Positions 35,046-47,345 of a stretch of 64,000 bases of DNA are shown in pieces. Each line of letters opens with the position of its first letter. Position 1 is the first letter of the stretch. Origin of the DNA: Phocoena phocoena (lineage: Eukaryota > Chordata > Mammalia > Artiodactyla > Phocoenidae); assembly GCF_963924675.1 (NCBI RefSeq), contig NC_089223.1, positions 5,282,881 to 5,346,880 on the forward strand, in the 5' to 3' direction. The translations under genes and the position numbers were made by a program. The notes under the pieces were generated by a model. It ran no database searches. It was not told where the DNA came from and saw only the letters and a list, made by a program, of their open reading frames with translations.

Positions 35046-36175
35046 AATAGGGTGAGAGCTTTCCTTAATTAAGGCAACAATGTTATGGTGAGAACTATTT
35101 CTTAACAGTGTGACTGATACACATGATAATGATGTAGCATTTATTGTTGCTTGATATTGGAAAAGAAATTTTTAAAAAATATGTTTAAGCAGTATATTAT
35201 AATTTTATCTGCTTTTACAGTGAACAAAACTGACTTTTCTTTTAAATCTTCCTTGTTCACTTCTTTCCAAATTTTCTTCTGATCATTTTCCCTAACAAAG
35301 GTTGTAGGTTGAATGTGTCCTGTTATCTTGTCCTTCTCCTCTCCAAGAGCAAATAGAGATTAAAAGATGAGGTTTAGTGTTATGGAAGCTGGATTGGACA
35401 GACACAACAAAGTTCTGCTGACTAACACTTCCCCAAGTTGGCCGTCTCCAAGCTTTTACAGGGGGCACAGCTGGGCAAATGGAAACCTCCAGCAGAGGCA
35501 GCACTTGCACCAATAAACTTACCACATGCAGAAGCAGAAGCAGTGAAGAGCAAATACCATTACAGGCAGACAGGTCCAAAGGGGAAGCCATGAGTCTGGG
35601 CCACCAATAAAAAGAGAAAATAAGGAATGAATAAGGATAGGAGCTATCTCCCTAATGTTCTCAAGAGGATGTGAATGGCAAGTTGGGGAACCATCAGAGA
35701 CATAAAGAGAGAAGAAAAGATTCCTCTCCGTAAATAACACGTCTTCTATGTCCTCCTACGCACATATGCTTCTAGTCTGAAATTGGGATAAAGAACAGAA
35801 AGCCACATACTTAAGAAGGTAAACAGCCCAGACCTTGCTTCAGTCTGAAAGCATTTGCTGTACAGTAACTATGGGACACACTCTTCTAGGAAATGTGCAA
35901 AATATTGTTAAACGATAAGTTGCATATGCTGAGAAGAGTGCGCCAGGTAGCCCTATAAAAGCATCAAGAGTACGTAAGATACGCAGCATGGTTTGTACCT
36001 GGAAGAACCCAGAGAATGCTAGGCAGAATGAGGTGGAGAAGGTGAGAACAAGTAGAGACGACCTTGACTTGGGATGCAGACAATCTGATGCAGGGTGTAG
36101 GGGTATCAAAAGGTAGGAAGTTAAATAAATGAATGAATGTAAATTATATAAATGAAGAAATTATATAAAGGTGAA
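35046..36175. other. No recognised feature
   Basis: Apparently unique DNA. Minus frames of 73-99 codons lack domains. Confidence 0.5.
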
Positions 36176-36177
36176 TT

Positions 36178-36560
36178 CTTTTGACATACTTTCCTTTTAG
36201 TTCTTTAAATATATTTAAAATAGCTGATCTAAGTATTTTTTTCTATTAACTCCAACATCTGTGCTCCCTTGGAAACAGTTTCTATTTTTTTTTTTCTGTG
36301 TGTGGGCCCACTTTCTTTTTTTCTTTGCCTCTCTCTTATTTTTATTGAAAACTGGAAATTTTAGATAGCATAATGTAAATTCTGAAAATGAGTCCTTCCC
36401 TCTCCTCACCTATATGTTGTTGCTGTTTGTTGTTTTTGTTACTCGTTCAGTGAATTTCCTGATCTAATTCTGTAAAAGTCTGCTTTGTCATGTGTGACCA
36501 CTGGTTAGCTTAGTGGTCATAATGATTGGACAAAGATTTCTTCCAATGTCTGAGACCAGT
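36178..36560 (-). mobile_element. Old L1-like fragment, antisense
   Basis: 'gttctttaaatatatttaaa', 'ctccaacatctgtgctccct' and 'tttattgaaaactggaaatt' are phrases of an ancient antisense L1-class repeat. The part to about 36850 may belong to it but is less clear. Confidence 0.45.
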
Positions 36561-37655
36561 AAGTCGCCTAACCTTTGCCAAAGTGTTCTGTGTGCATGTC
36601 GGGGCACCTTTATTGTTAAGCCATGCAGCTGACAATACTGTGTAGCCTTCTTTTTCTGGTTGCACAGAGTCTCAGGATCACAAAACGTTGAGTTCCTAGG
36701 GCCTTTTCAGGGCTTTCCTGAGTGAACAAAGAGCCCTGGGCATGCACCCAGCTCTATGCATGCATGTGTCCTTCTAGAGTCCCAGGAATACATTGGAGAT
36801 TTTCCTTCCCTATGGACACCTCCTTCCCCAACTTTTCTTTTTAAGCTTTTTGGTTAGCCTATTGTTCGTCCTAATTGTTCCCCACCTTCTCATGTGGATG
36901 TAAAGTTAAACAACTGTCCCTATACAATTCAACAAATATCCCCAGGGAGCAGTTTTTCACACTGGGCAAGCTCCATGTCAGATCACATAAGAACATCTGT
37001 GTAGGTGAGCTCTTCCAGGGAGCCACCAGACAGACCAAGTGATAACCATCCCCTGAGAGTGAGACTTTGAAGGAGCCCCAACCAGTTCTGCCTCCTCTAG
37101 TAGCTGCCAGGTTCCTAGCTTTCACTGTGATGGTGGGCCGTTGGCTTTCAAAGCTACCACAAAGCTTCAGAAAAGAGGATGGGAATATGGCAAGTTAAGA
37201 CACCACAAATCTCACTCTTCTTGCTGAGATTCAGCCATTTTTTTATTGAACACACACTCTTCGTTTGCTGCAAAATTTGGCTTAATTTCCAGAGCTCTGA
37301 GAAAATTGATTCTGACACTTTTTTGGTTTTCTCATTGCTTTAAAGCAGGAGGAAAAATTTAGAGGTCCTTCTCACCCATTTTCACTGACATACCAAAATA
37401 AACATATAAAGACTGGGTTTGGGGTGAACTACGAAGGACATGTAGTTAGGTGCATTTTAAAGGCCTTTATTTTATGAAAGAAGGCATTTGCACCAAAATG
37501 AGAAGGCTAGAAACATGGAGTGGAGCAACAGATGGCATCAAAAAAGAGTCAACTTAACAAGTAATTGCCTTGTCCTTGAGAGAAAGGATGGCAGCTTGGG
37601 CCAGGGTGTTGATAGCAGAGCTCAACAGAGGTGAAAATTCTGCAAGACATTCAGG
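36561..37655. other. No recognised feature
   Basis: Possibly the continuation of the old L1 fragment; otherwise no gene or repeat recognised. Confidence 0.4.
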
Positions 37656-37659
37656 TCTT

Positions 37660-37918
37660 GCATTGAACATTAGAGAGTGCGGTGGGCAAAATTTTCTCCC
37701 CATGATCTTAGCCCCTTGGTGCGACTCACGCTGTTATGTTACTTTACATGGTAAAAGGGATTTTGCAGATGACGTAAAGTTGGCTACTCAGCTAACTTTA
37801 ACATAGGGAGATTTTCAGGTTCATCCATGGGTACCCAGTGAAATCACATGGACTCCGAAAGGCAGAACAGGAAGATGAAAAGGGAGGTGTGGCACAAGAG
37901 GAAGTCGGAGAGATTCAC
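37660..37918 (+). mobile_element. MLT1-type MaLR LTR, 5' piece
   Basis: 'tgttactttacatggtaaaa', 'gggattttgcagatgacgta' and 'gcacaagaggaagtcggaga' follow the MLT1 LTR order. It stops exactly at the target site of the provirus and resumes near 44435. Confidence 0.85.
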
Positions 37919-38387
37919 TGTTCAAAGTTCGTAGGCCCAACACACAGTGAGGCCAAACAAACTGAGACGGAGTTCGGAGCAGAGAAAGGTTTATTGCAAG
38001 GCCATGCAAGGAGACGAGGTGTCTCATGCCCTGAAAAGCCTCAAGTTCCCTGAAGGGTTTCGGCAAAGCATTTTTAAAGGCCAGGTGAAGGGGGTGTCAC
38101 AGGGTACGTGATCAGCTTGTGCATGATTCTCTGACTAGCTGACGGTGAGGCAGCAGGGTGGTGTCACAGGGGTTAACATTATTAGTCCTCAGGCTCCGGG
38201 AGGCCCGGGGCCATGGTCCTCAAGTAGTGCTACAATTTGGTGGTGGGGGGGGGTTTCACATCCGCAAAACAACTCAGGAAATTTTCATCAAATACTATTA
38301 TACAGGTACTTCAGAGAGGAGCTAAAGCAAAGGATATGGGGGGAAGGCCTGTCCTTGTAAGACCCCATAGGGTCCAGCTCAGTTACA
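37919..38387 (-). mobile_element. 3' LTR of the antisense provirus
   Basis: 469 bp. On the minus strand it starts TGTAACT and ends ..GAACA. AATAAA lies in reverse as 'tttatt' near 37990. It aligns with the other LTR along its length ('aaggccatgcaaggagacga' against 'aaggccatgcaaagagatga'), with many substitutions, so the insertion is old. Confidence 0.9.
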
Positions 38388-38401
38388 ATTCCCCCCTTTT
38401 C
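38388..38401 (-). promoter_or_regulatory. Polypurine tract of provirus
   Basis: Reads as an A/G run with six G just before the TGTAAC start of the 3' LTR on the minus strand. This is the conserved primer position for plus-strand DNA synthesis in retroviruses. Confidence 0.75.
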
Positions 38402-41230
38402 TTTGATACTCCTCCATCTTGAGGAGAACAAGTTTTGAACAAGAAAAGAAATAAAGGTTCAGATAGGTTAGTCAGATAGAGAGGTTAATCAGATAGAGAG
38501 GTAGATGGCAAGTGTCAACTTTCAGCTGGCGAGGCTCCTTCATGGTCATAAATCTGACCATGGTTTTGTGGGCACTTCGTGACCATTTCATCCCACAGTG
38601 CTAGGAATGCTCATTCTCAGGTCTGGTGAAGAGTTCATTGGTAGGCCACTCAATGTGCTATCCAGTGGACTAGGTCTTAGTGCCAGAAGTCTCTGGACGT
38701 CCTGTTTTACTAGTCTCTTATGGTCCAGGAAAATATTCCCTCTCATTGCTTCTCATATCTAGAGTTTCAATGTTACAGTCATTGAGCTCATATGCAACTA
38801 TATATTATTTTATCAGAGGCTCAGTCACACATTAGTTAATGCAAGAAACAACAAAAAAGGCAATGTCGGTTATAAGTTGTTGCAGATATCTCCTGGTTCC
38901 GGCCAGACTCAGGAGGAGATATGTCGATTTCTTCTTTCTTGCAGCCGTTCACAGGTGGGCTGCCTCAGGATGTTCCCTGTGAGCTGAACAAAGGTATTCT
39001 AGCTTGACATTCAAGTGTGGGGGCAGGGTTCCCCAGAAACGGGCCACTATGTACACTGTAAGCTATAGGCAACATCCCTTTAGTGATGAACTTGTAGAAA
39101 AAGCAATAGAATACAAAGGTTAAAGTAACAGGTCTAATATGAAGTGAGATTTGTTCTTCCCTATTACAATTCCCAACTGTCAATGTCCATTCCACAGTCT
39201 TGTGGGGAAAGGGGCGATGACCGCTCTTAGCTACTTCCTGCTGTATGGGGCCAATGAAGGTTGATTGTGGAAAGTAATTGGTCAGCCTTGTGCAAGGAGT
39301 ATTAAACCCTTTAGCCTTATATCTAATTTGTAATTGGACCTATCTATTAATTTTAACTCTCTGACTCTGTCTTAACTATACTTAGGGAGAAATATTTCCT
39401 CACATCTGGATAAACAGACTGAAAGCCAGTAATATTTTAGGCAAAATCAAAAAATTACAACCATATTCATCAGTTTACTCAGTCCTATATAATTAATCCT
39501 TTTTACTAACAGTTTTATGAAATCAGAGTTTCCATTACATTTTTAAAATATCTTACCTAGTTTAGCAGTATGATTTAACAGTTATCAGAAACCTTTTTTT
39601 GTTAAAATATCCTTTCTATGACTCTTCTTGAAGATGTGGCAGTTTTGCAAAGCCATCAGCTCAACTGCCTATGAATGATAAAAGTCTTCAAAAGGCAAGG
39701 GTAAAGATCTGATTGCAATTCTTGGCAAAGAAGCTTATCCAAGTTGTTGTGACATGCAACATTTTAAGATAACAACTAAAATTATAACATTATACCAAGA
39801 CATATACAAATTTCCAAAACTTTATATAATTTCTAGGATGTCTATCTTAATAACATTTATTCATACTGTATAATCTGAGGGGCTTATCACTCATTTGACA
39901 ATGCTTTCAGTGTGATTTAGCATATCAACCAATTCTAGGCAGTTTAATATATATATATATATATTTTTTTTTTTCCCCCTGAGGTGCCTCAGGGGCCCTC
40001 TGAAGCATCCCAAAGCTAGCTGAAGTCAAAAGAATTTTAATTCAAATTTGATAGAAAGTTCGTCAAAAATATCAAAAAGTTTTTTAAAAAACATTTGGTC
40101 AGATAGAATATTTAAGAACAAATGCAGGTCAGTTAAAGGCAAGATAGTTCACACAAACTTTATCAAAAGCAGCATTCTAAGTAAACTTGTTCTCTTAGCA
40201 AAGAGGAACCAAGTCTGGTCCTGCACCAGTCTACTTTTAATAACAAAATTCGTTTACCCAATTAAGTGTAATCTAATCTCATCTCATCATGTAATCTAAT
40301 CTAACCTCTCTAAGCCTGACCATGCATAAAACTCCTTTTTTTACTCAAAACATATATCCCACTTTCCTATAGTGAAGTATATTATTATTTTTAGTAGCTT
40401 TAATTACTTATTCAAATTAGAATTCCCAACTCTTGGAAACCTTAATTTCTAGTGAAAACCAAGAAGCAAGTAATAGTCACCAAACTCTGGAGAGACTATT
40501 TTAGATAATTTTCAGAACACAATTATTCCTATAGAGCTTACCTAAAAGTTCTTATCTCGTTTATATTTACTTTGAAGTTTCATCACATTATTTTTCTTCC
40601 TGACAAATTTGCAACAGATATAACATGATTTCATTTAACTTCTATTAAACCTAGGTGCAATGAAAGTAATATACTTAATATTTATGACTCTAAAGACATG
40701 TCTATTTTAATTAGATCAAAAAACTTAAACACTAATACCACGTATTAATTTAATACTGAATATTTCCCAGTTCACGTGAACCTGAAGTTCATTTAGCTTA
40801 ATTTCTCTTGTATTTAGAATTGTCTGATTTGTAAGTGCTTACTTTTCTTTAAGCCAATTAAATAGAGCTCATTTACAAATTAACCTCAGCAATGTTATCC
40901 AAAGACAAAGATACATACAGCACACAAAGAGAGAGACCTCATACCTCTCATTTCAAAATTTCAGCCCTGAGTCAGGTACAGCAATGTAAAACCCATCAGT
41001 TTACAAAAGAGGCTGGATTAAAATTAGGTTTCTGGCAGATGGAACAAATCAAGCTCACTTGTCTAAATGGCTAAATATTTGCAGAAAAGATACTTAGTAT
41101 TTCTATTTACCCTTTAAGAGTGAATTTCTAAATTACCCTCTTTTCAAAATTTGCATTTTAAAAGGATGGCAGAGATGAGGATTCCTGAGAAGACCATATA
41201 GGACATTTGCATCTCAAAGATACAGGCAAG

Positions 41231-41443
41231 GGCTTCCCTGGTGGCACAGTGGTTGAGAGTCCACCTGCTGATGCAGGGGACACGGGTTCGTGCCCCAGTC
41301 CTGCCCCAGTCCGGGAAGATCCCACATGCCGCGGAGCGGCTGGGCCCGTGAGCCATGGCCGCTGAGCCTGCGCGTCCGGAGCCTGTACTCCGCAACGGGA
41401 GAGGCCACAACAGTGAGAGGCCCGCGTACCGAAAAAAAAAAAA
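41231..41443 (+). mobile_element. CHR-type SINE inserted in the provirus
   Basis: Target-site duplication AAAGATACAGGCAAG at 41216-41230 and 41444-41458 (15 bp, perfect). The body contains a tandem repeat of 'ccccagtcctg' near 41293, making it about 11 bp longer there than other copies. Younger than the provirus. Confidence 0.95.
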
Positions 41444-41519
41444 AAAGATACAGGCAAGTTTCTCTTTGGATGACTTTGTTTCCCCTTTGTTGGTCTCTGA
41501 GGGGTCAAAGCCATTGCCA

Positions 41520-41830
41520 TCATTTGGGCCTTTTGCTATTTCTCTGGGTGCATTCAGCCTTTTTGACCATATCCCTATTATTGAAAACCAAATAAGCCAA
41601 TTGGAACAAATCATTCATTGGACTCTGAGGAACAGCAGTTACTTTCTGAATTTTGCGCCTGATGTCTGGGGCACACTGGGTTATGAAATGTATAGCCGAA
41701 AGGACCTGTCCCTTGGGGAAGGAGGGATCCACCTTCGTATACTTCCTAAAAGCCTCCACTAATCTCCCTTGGAAGGCTGAAGGATTTTTGTCCTGTTGCT
41801 ATTGGACACTTTTTATAATTAATATGTTTT
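41520..41830 (-). pseudogene. gag: Retroviral gag capsid relic
   Basis: Minus frame 41520-41759 (79 codons) shows the end of a gammaretrovirus-like capsid: 'EAFRKYTKVDP', then 'HFITQCAPDIRRK', then 'NDLFQLAYLVFNNRD'. The APDIRRK segment is the hallmark of the capsid C-terminal domain, which makes capsid-capsid contacts during assembly. Codons upstream to about 41830 continue the similarity through stops. Matrix and nucleocapsid were not recognised. The SINE lies about 75 bp further 3' (lower coordinates). It is a broken remnant. Confidence 0.8.
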
Positions 41831-43351
41831 ACTGTAAGTTTCTTCACACACTTAGAAGCTTATGAATCAAAGTTTGGCTGAAGGAACATTCCCAACAGTT
41901 TTGAATGCATCGCCTTTTTGCTTCAGTTCCAAGCAACACAGATTGATTAGATAAGCTCCAGAGGGCCCAGGTAGATCACGTACATCTCAAAGGCAGAGGA
42001 AAAGAAATGCAAACTCCTTTTCTAACTACTTATACAAAACCCAGCCATCTCAGGCTATCTTCAGGGAACCTTCTTTCTTCTGTTTCCCAAATATCCACCT
42101 CAGTTTAAACAAAAAAAATACGATAATACATATCATCCACTCACATTCACACGCCCCTTTCTCAGCAAAACCAGGAAGAGAAAAAGGGATTTGTACTCAG
42201 GTACTGAGAAATTCCTTCAGGTACACACACATACTCTCAAGATAAAAGCAGTCGCAAAAGACCCACTTTGATATAATAGCCAAGCCATTAGGGGCCTTTG
42301 CCCTCCAGATCTCAGGGATAATTGAGGCATTTTCTTTCATTTAAGGAGCATAGCTAAAGATCTCTTAGTTTTGCAAAAGTACCCCAGGGTACTATAAGAT
42401 GGAACAGGGCTCTGATCATCCATACTTCATTATTCACGGCCAGTGTTATCAAATATCAAGCAAACAGCAATTCAGATCAGTCCCTCAGGGTCACAGTTCC
42501 CTAGCTCCAAAAAGGAAGTAAATCCTAACCAATGCTCTACTGTAGGCGAAACCAACACAATATGGAAAGATACCCTGGTGTCATCACACACGAGCCCTGT
42601 TATTCACCAAAAGTATCTCAACTGGCCAATGCAAGTACTAACACACATTTGAACAACAAACACATGGTCCCACAAAGAACCAGACAAGGCGTAGCCCAGA
42701 AATTCCACCTCCATTCCCAGACGGAAGCTCCAGAGCAGCCTATCTCCTGAAAAAGATGGACCACGAGTGGCTCATCCCAAAATGATACACACAAAACACA
42801 AACAACAACTAACCTATGGTCACACAGACAGGAAATCAGAAGAGGTGTAGTCTAGAATTCTGCTTTCACTCCCCAAACGGAAGCCTCCACCAAGCCCAGC
42901 TCTTGCAGATGAACCGGTTCCCGAATCAGGTAAAGTTCAACAAACAATCCCCCTCTCCAACACGGCACCCCAACCAAAATAATTGGCTTGTCCCATAAAG
43001 GAAAAGACCAAATTGAGGGGGAAATATGTTCCCGGTGTGTACACCAGAGCAACTTATCCTCAGGTGGCTCACTGCCCACAAGGGAAGCAGCCCAAATGGA
43101 GTGGAGAGGATGCCCAGCTTGCGCGAGCTGGAGTGACTCACCCAACAACGTCGAATGTGGACCTCAACTCCAGATGTTTGTCGGCTCCAAACAGCCTCAG
43201 CCATGGCAGCCAGCACCTGTTGGGGACAGTCCGTCTGAGATCCCCAGAGGCAAATGGGCTCCGGCAGTTGCTGGGGCCTCAGGGAAGGGGCTGCCCCAAG
43301 CTGGAGTTGACCTGCTATGGGCACGGACTCCTAGGCTGGCTTTGCCAAAAT

Positions 43352-43815
43352 TGTTAATGCAAGTTCATGTGCCTGATGCACAGTGAGGCCAAACAAACTG
43401 AAACATCAGAGCTTGGAGCAAGAAAGGTTTAGTTTATTGCAAGGCCATGCAAAGAGATGAGGTGTCTCACGGCCTGAAAAGCCTCACGCTCCCTGAAGGG
43501 CTTTGGCAAAGCATTTTTGAAGGCCAGGTGAGGGAGTCACAGGGTATGCGATCAGCGTGTGCACAATTCTCTGATTGGCTGATGGTGGGGCCGCAGGGTG
43601 TTGTCACAGGGGTTAACATATTCAGTCCTTAGGCTCCGGGAGGCCTGGGGCTATGTGCTTATGTCATCAAGAAGTTCTTCCATTTGGTGGGGGGTTTTCA
43701 CATCTGCAAAACAACACAGGAAATTTGCATCAAATACTACTATCTAGGTACTTCAGAGAGGAGCTAAAGCAGAGGATATGGGGGAAGGCCTGTCCCAGGG
43801 TCCTGCTTGGTTACA
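43352..43815 (-). mobile_element. 5' LTR of the antisense provirus
   Basis: 464 bp, TGTAAC start at 43815 on the minus strand, ends at 43352. The reversed AATAAA is 'tttatt' near 43434. In an active provirus this copy would drive transcription towards lower coordinates. Confidence 0.9.
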
Positions 43816-43825
43816 TCACTGCAAA

Positions 43826-44434
43826 ACAAGGACTTCATGGGCACCATTTCTGGCCTTAAGGAAGAGAGGTCCATGTATGGGAGAGAAACTCTTGAAAATG
43901 AGCAGGACCCTATGGGGCCCTCCTGGATCCGAAAGCCTTTCGGTGTCCCCAATTTCTTGCTTGTAGAACAAAAGGTCTCAGCCTTCTAGACCTTCCCTAA
44001 GTTCCAAAGGACAGATTCACAGTTACTAATTAGAGAAGTGAAAGAATGCAGAAATAAATGAGGAGAAGTTGAAAAACAATAGTGCAGCGATAAAGCAGGG
44101 TCCTGGTTCCTTCTCAAGGAATAGACATAACAAGATCTTTGAGTTCTTCTACAGGAACTAAGGCCCCCCACCCAGGTGGAGGATGGTAACTTCAGGCAGA
44201 GCACAAGATTCCTGGAGCACCGACCTGGTACCTCACATGCCCTGCAGACCTCCCCACAAATTTTGCCTATAGAAACTCTTCCCCAAAAACCACTGGGAAG
44301 CTTGGGTCTTTTGAGCAGGAGCTGCCCTCTCCTCGCTTAGCTTTTGCAATAAACCTTTCTATGCTCCAAACTCTGATGTTTTAGTTGTTTAGCCTCAGTG
44401 TGAGTCAGGCACATGAACCTGGGTTCAACCACAA
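43826..44434 (+). mobile_element. Sense ERV1-type LTR of a second family
   Basis: 'gagcaggaccctatggggcc', 'ccaatttcttgcttgtagaa' and 'gaaaaacaatagtgcagcga', followed by poly-A signal 'gcaataaacctttctatgct' near 44346 and U5 to about 44434. Closely related to the LTR at about 50815-51425. Exact 5' end and target duplication were not fixed. It lies between the provirus and the second half of the MLT1. Confidence 0.75.
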
Positions 44435-44640
44435 TTCTGCCAACAACTGTGAGCTTAGAAGGGGGCCCTGAGAACCAGATGAGAACCGCAGGCCTGACTG
44501 ATGCCTTGCTTTTAACTCAATGAGCTCCTGCACAGCGAATCCACATGGTACCAGACCTCTGACCTACACAACTGTGAGGTCATAAAATAATCTTTGGTAA
44601 TGTGATATGGCAGCAACAGAAAACTAACACATTGTTGAAG
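44435..44640 (+). mobile_element. MLT1-type MaLR LTR, 3' piece
   Basis: 'ctgccaacaactgtgagctt', 'acctacacaactgtgaggtc' and 'gcagcaacagaaaactaaca' are the 3' end of an MLT1 LTR, continuing the piece that ended at 37918. Confidence 0.8.
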
Positions 44641-45419
44641 GAGAGGAGGAAAAGGATGAAAGCTCGTTTTGTAGCACATACGACTGCATGGAACTTGGTG
44701 CAAATTTCTGAGATAAGAACAGATCAGGGAGCGAGTAACTGAGCCAGGTGAGAAGGAAGGGTCATGAGTTCACTCTTGGACATTTTCAGTTTTCAGTAAC
44801 TTCGGAAGTTCAGGTGAAAAAAATAAAAGTTAGCCTATTTCTTATACAGGTTTCCAGCTCAGAGAGTAAATCAGGACTAAAAATATGACTTTACTAACAT
44901 CTAGCTACTAACTGAGGCCAAATGTGTGGATAAAATGGCCTAGACAGAGAGTACAGAATGAGAAGAGACAAGTGATTATATGAAGCTGTGTTGTCTCAGA
45001 CTTCTAGGTACAGACTAAAACAAGACTCCTCTAATCAAACCTATACATGTGCTCTGTGTTCCGTCATCTATTTTAAGATGGTTTCACAGAACCTAGGGTA
45101 AAGTTTGTCTTTCTTGAAGCACTTCAGGGGGCAAGACTAGCTAATATATTCCAAAGCCTCATATTTTCCTAGCATGCCTCCTAAAATGCTCCAATTTAAA
45201 CAGCAGCTTCAGTAGCAAACATCAAGGATGACCAACTTAGCAGACTGGAAGACTGAAACTCAGTCTCCCACACTTCCATCGGCTCAATCAATTCTACATT
45301 TTATGATTGAGCATTTAAGCACATATCCCCCCTCTAAGTGCTTAATGTCAAAATTTTTCAGGACTCCTTCATTTGAAAATTGTAGACACTAAACCTCAAC
45401 TAGCCTAGGCAAAAATGAA
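44641..45419. other. No recognised feature
   Basis: Apparently unique DNA before the AT island. Confidence 0.5.
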
Positions 45420-46915
45420 AATCTTATTAAGTAGATTTATTCAATAAACAAAAATTTATTGTTTTTAATCAATATATTTATATATTATATTATATTTAGA
45501 TGTTTACATATTATATTATATGTATATATTTATATATTTACTATATTATATACTTTTATATATTTATATATTATATATTTAATTTTTTATATAAATATAA
45601 TATATATTTAATTATATATTATATTATTATAACATATATTATATAATAAAATATACTATACAACAAAATTTATTACATATTATTAATATATGTTATATAT
45701 AATTGTATATTGTAATATTAATATATTAATAATATATTAATAACATGTAATAATATATTAAATATATTAATATATAATATAGAATTGAATATATTATATT
45801 ATACTTAATATAATATATTGAAAATATACATAAATATATGATATGATATGATATAATATATGCTATATATGTATAAGTATATATGCTATATATGTATAAG
45901 TATATAAGTATGGTATAATATATACTATATATATTTTATAATATATACTGTACTATAATTGTAATATAGTTATAATTATTATAAAATTAATTATACTTAT
46001 TTATATTATAAATAAATTATATCATTTTATATATATTTATAATTTAACATATATTATATTATTTTATTATAATATATATCTATAAATAATATATATTATA
46101 GTTATATATAATACACTTTTAAAATGTATATTATTGTAATATATATTATATTGTATATTGTAATATTTAATAAAATTAATTAAGTATAATTGTATATTGC
46201 TTACAATTATATAAATATATATGATATATTATTTATAAATATATAAGTACACATAATTTTTTATAATTATAATATATAACATATATATTTAATATATGTT
46301 ATATATAATATATACTTTTATGTATTGTATATTTATTTATTTTATTATTATTTATTTATTTTATCACTTTTAAAATTATGTTTAGTTTATTAGTATTTTA
46401 TCTATATATCTTATGTATTTATTTTACTAATTATTTATAATTGTATAGAAAATATATAATATATAACTTTACATATATATATATTAATATATTAAAAATA
46501 ATATAAAATATAGATTTTATATTATGTATATATTAAATCTAATATATAATTTTCTATATTATATATAAAATATAGATTTTATTTTTTATATAATATATAT
46601 TTTATTCATATTGTATATTTATTATATATATTATATACAGATATATTAATATATATATAAAATATTACATTGTATTTTATATATTGTATGCTACTATGTA
46701 ATATATCATATATATTATGATACTTATTTATAATATATATTATAATATATATTTATATATATCTTAATATATTATAATTATGTTATACATATCAATTATA
46801 TATTTATATATAATGTAAATATATTGTTATATTATATATTCTTATATAATATATAAATGTATTATATCATATTATATCTGATAATAGATAATATTATATG
46901 ATGATAATATATAAC
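45420..46915. repeat. 1.5-kb nearly pure A+T island
   Basis: Irregular TATATA, TTATAT and AATATA strings with only scattered C or G. There is no fixed repeat unit across the block, but local units recur (for example 'atatgctatatatgtataag' twice near 45860-45900). The edges are abrupt: normal sequence resumes with 'acacatcagtaactgctaag' at 46914. It can form many cruciform-capable segments. No frames. Confidence 0.95.
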
Positions 46916-46919
46916 ACAT

Positions 46920-47125
46920 CAGTAACTGCTAAGTGCCAGATATGCAAAGGTAAACAATGAAGACCTGGTCCCCCGCATTCCAAGCTAAGCTTCTCATGGG
47001 ATGCAGACACCTGGGTAACTTACACAGTCGGAGGAAGAGCTGAAAAACCAAGGCGGGGCTAGGGCAAGGCTGGGGCCAAGGCTTAGAAACCACTGAGGCA
47101 AGAAATCACTCTAAGAATACAGTTC
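46920..47125. other. No recognised feature
   Basis: GC returns to normal with 'aggcggggctagggcaaggc'; nothing recognised. Confidence 0.5.
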
Positions 47126-47129
47126 CGAG

Positions 47130-47345
47130 GGCCTGTAATGTAGTAGAGCATTTTCTGTTCATCATCTTATATTTTTCTCACAAGTGTATGATTTAAATAG
47201 TTTTAGCTCCATTTTGCAGATTAGGAAATTGAGGCCTCCAAAGATTAATAAATTGTCTAAAGTATTCGAAGTAATAAAATTGAGAGCTAAGACTTTAAGC
47301 CAAATCTTATAATTTCAACTTCTATGCTCTTTTCACGATATCATT
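47130..47345 (-). mobile_element. MIR SINE, antisense
   Basis: 'ccattttgcagattaggaaa' followed by 'ttgaggcc' and 'ttgagagctaagactttaag' is the reversed MIR core and tRNA-related part. Confidence 0.8.

Larger units (their letters stand above)
37919..43815 (-). mobile_element. ERV1-type provirus, antisense, gag relic only
   Basis: Two related LTRs (37919-38387 and 43352-43815) enclose about 5 kb. TCAC occurs at 37915-37918 and 43816-43819, a 4-bp duplication as made by gammaretrovirus-like integrases. Next to the 3' LTR the minus strand has a purine tract ending in GGGGGG (38388-38401), the expected polypurine tract. Only a gag capsid relic is recognisable; pol and env were not seen. The primer-binding site is not identifiable. 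A SINE at 41231-41443 interrupts it. Defective. Confidence 0.85.

Noticed and set aside
42926..43386. Overlapping 124-132 codon frames on both strands next to the 5' LTR
   Set aside because: They lie in the proviral leader region, where no retroviral protein matches; Gag similarity appears only further in.
45420..46915. AT island as an origin of replication or matrix attachment element
   Set aside because: AT richness alone is not evidence; only the compositional anomaly is reported.
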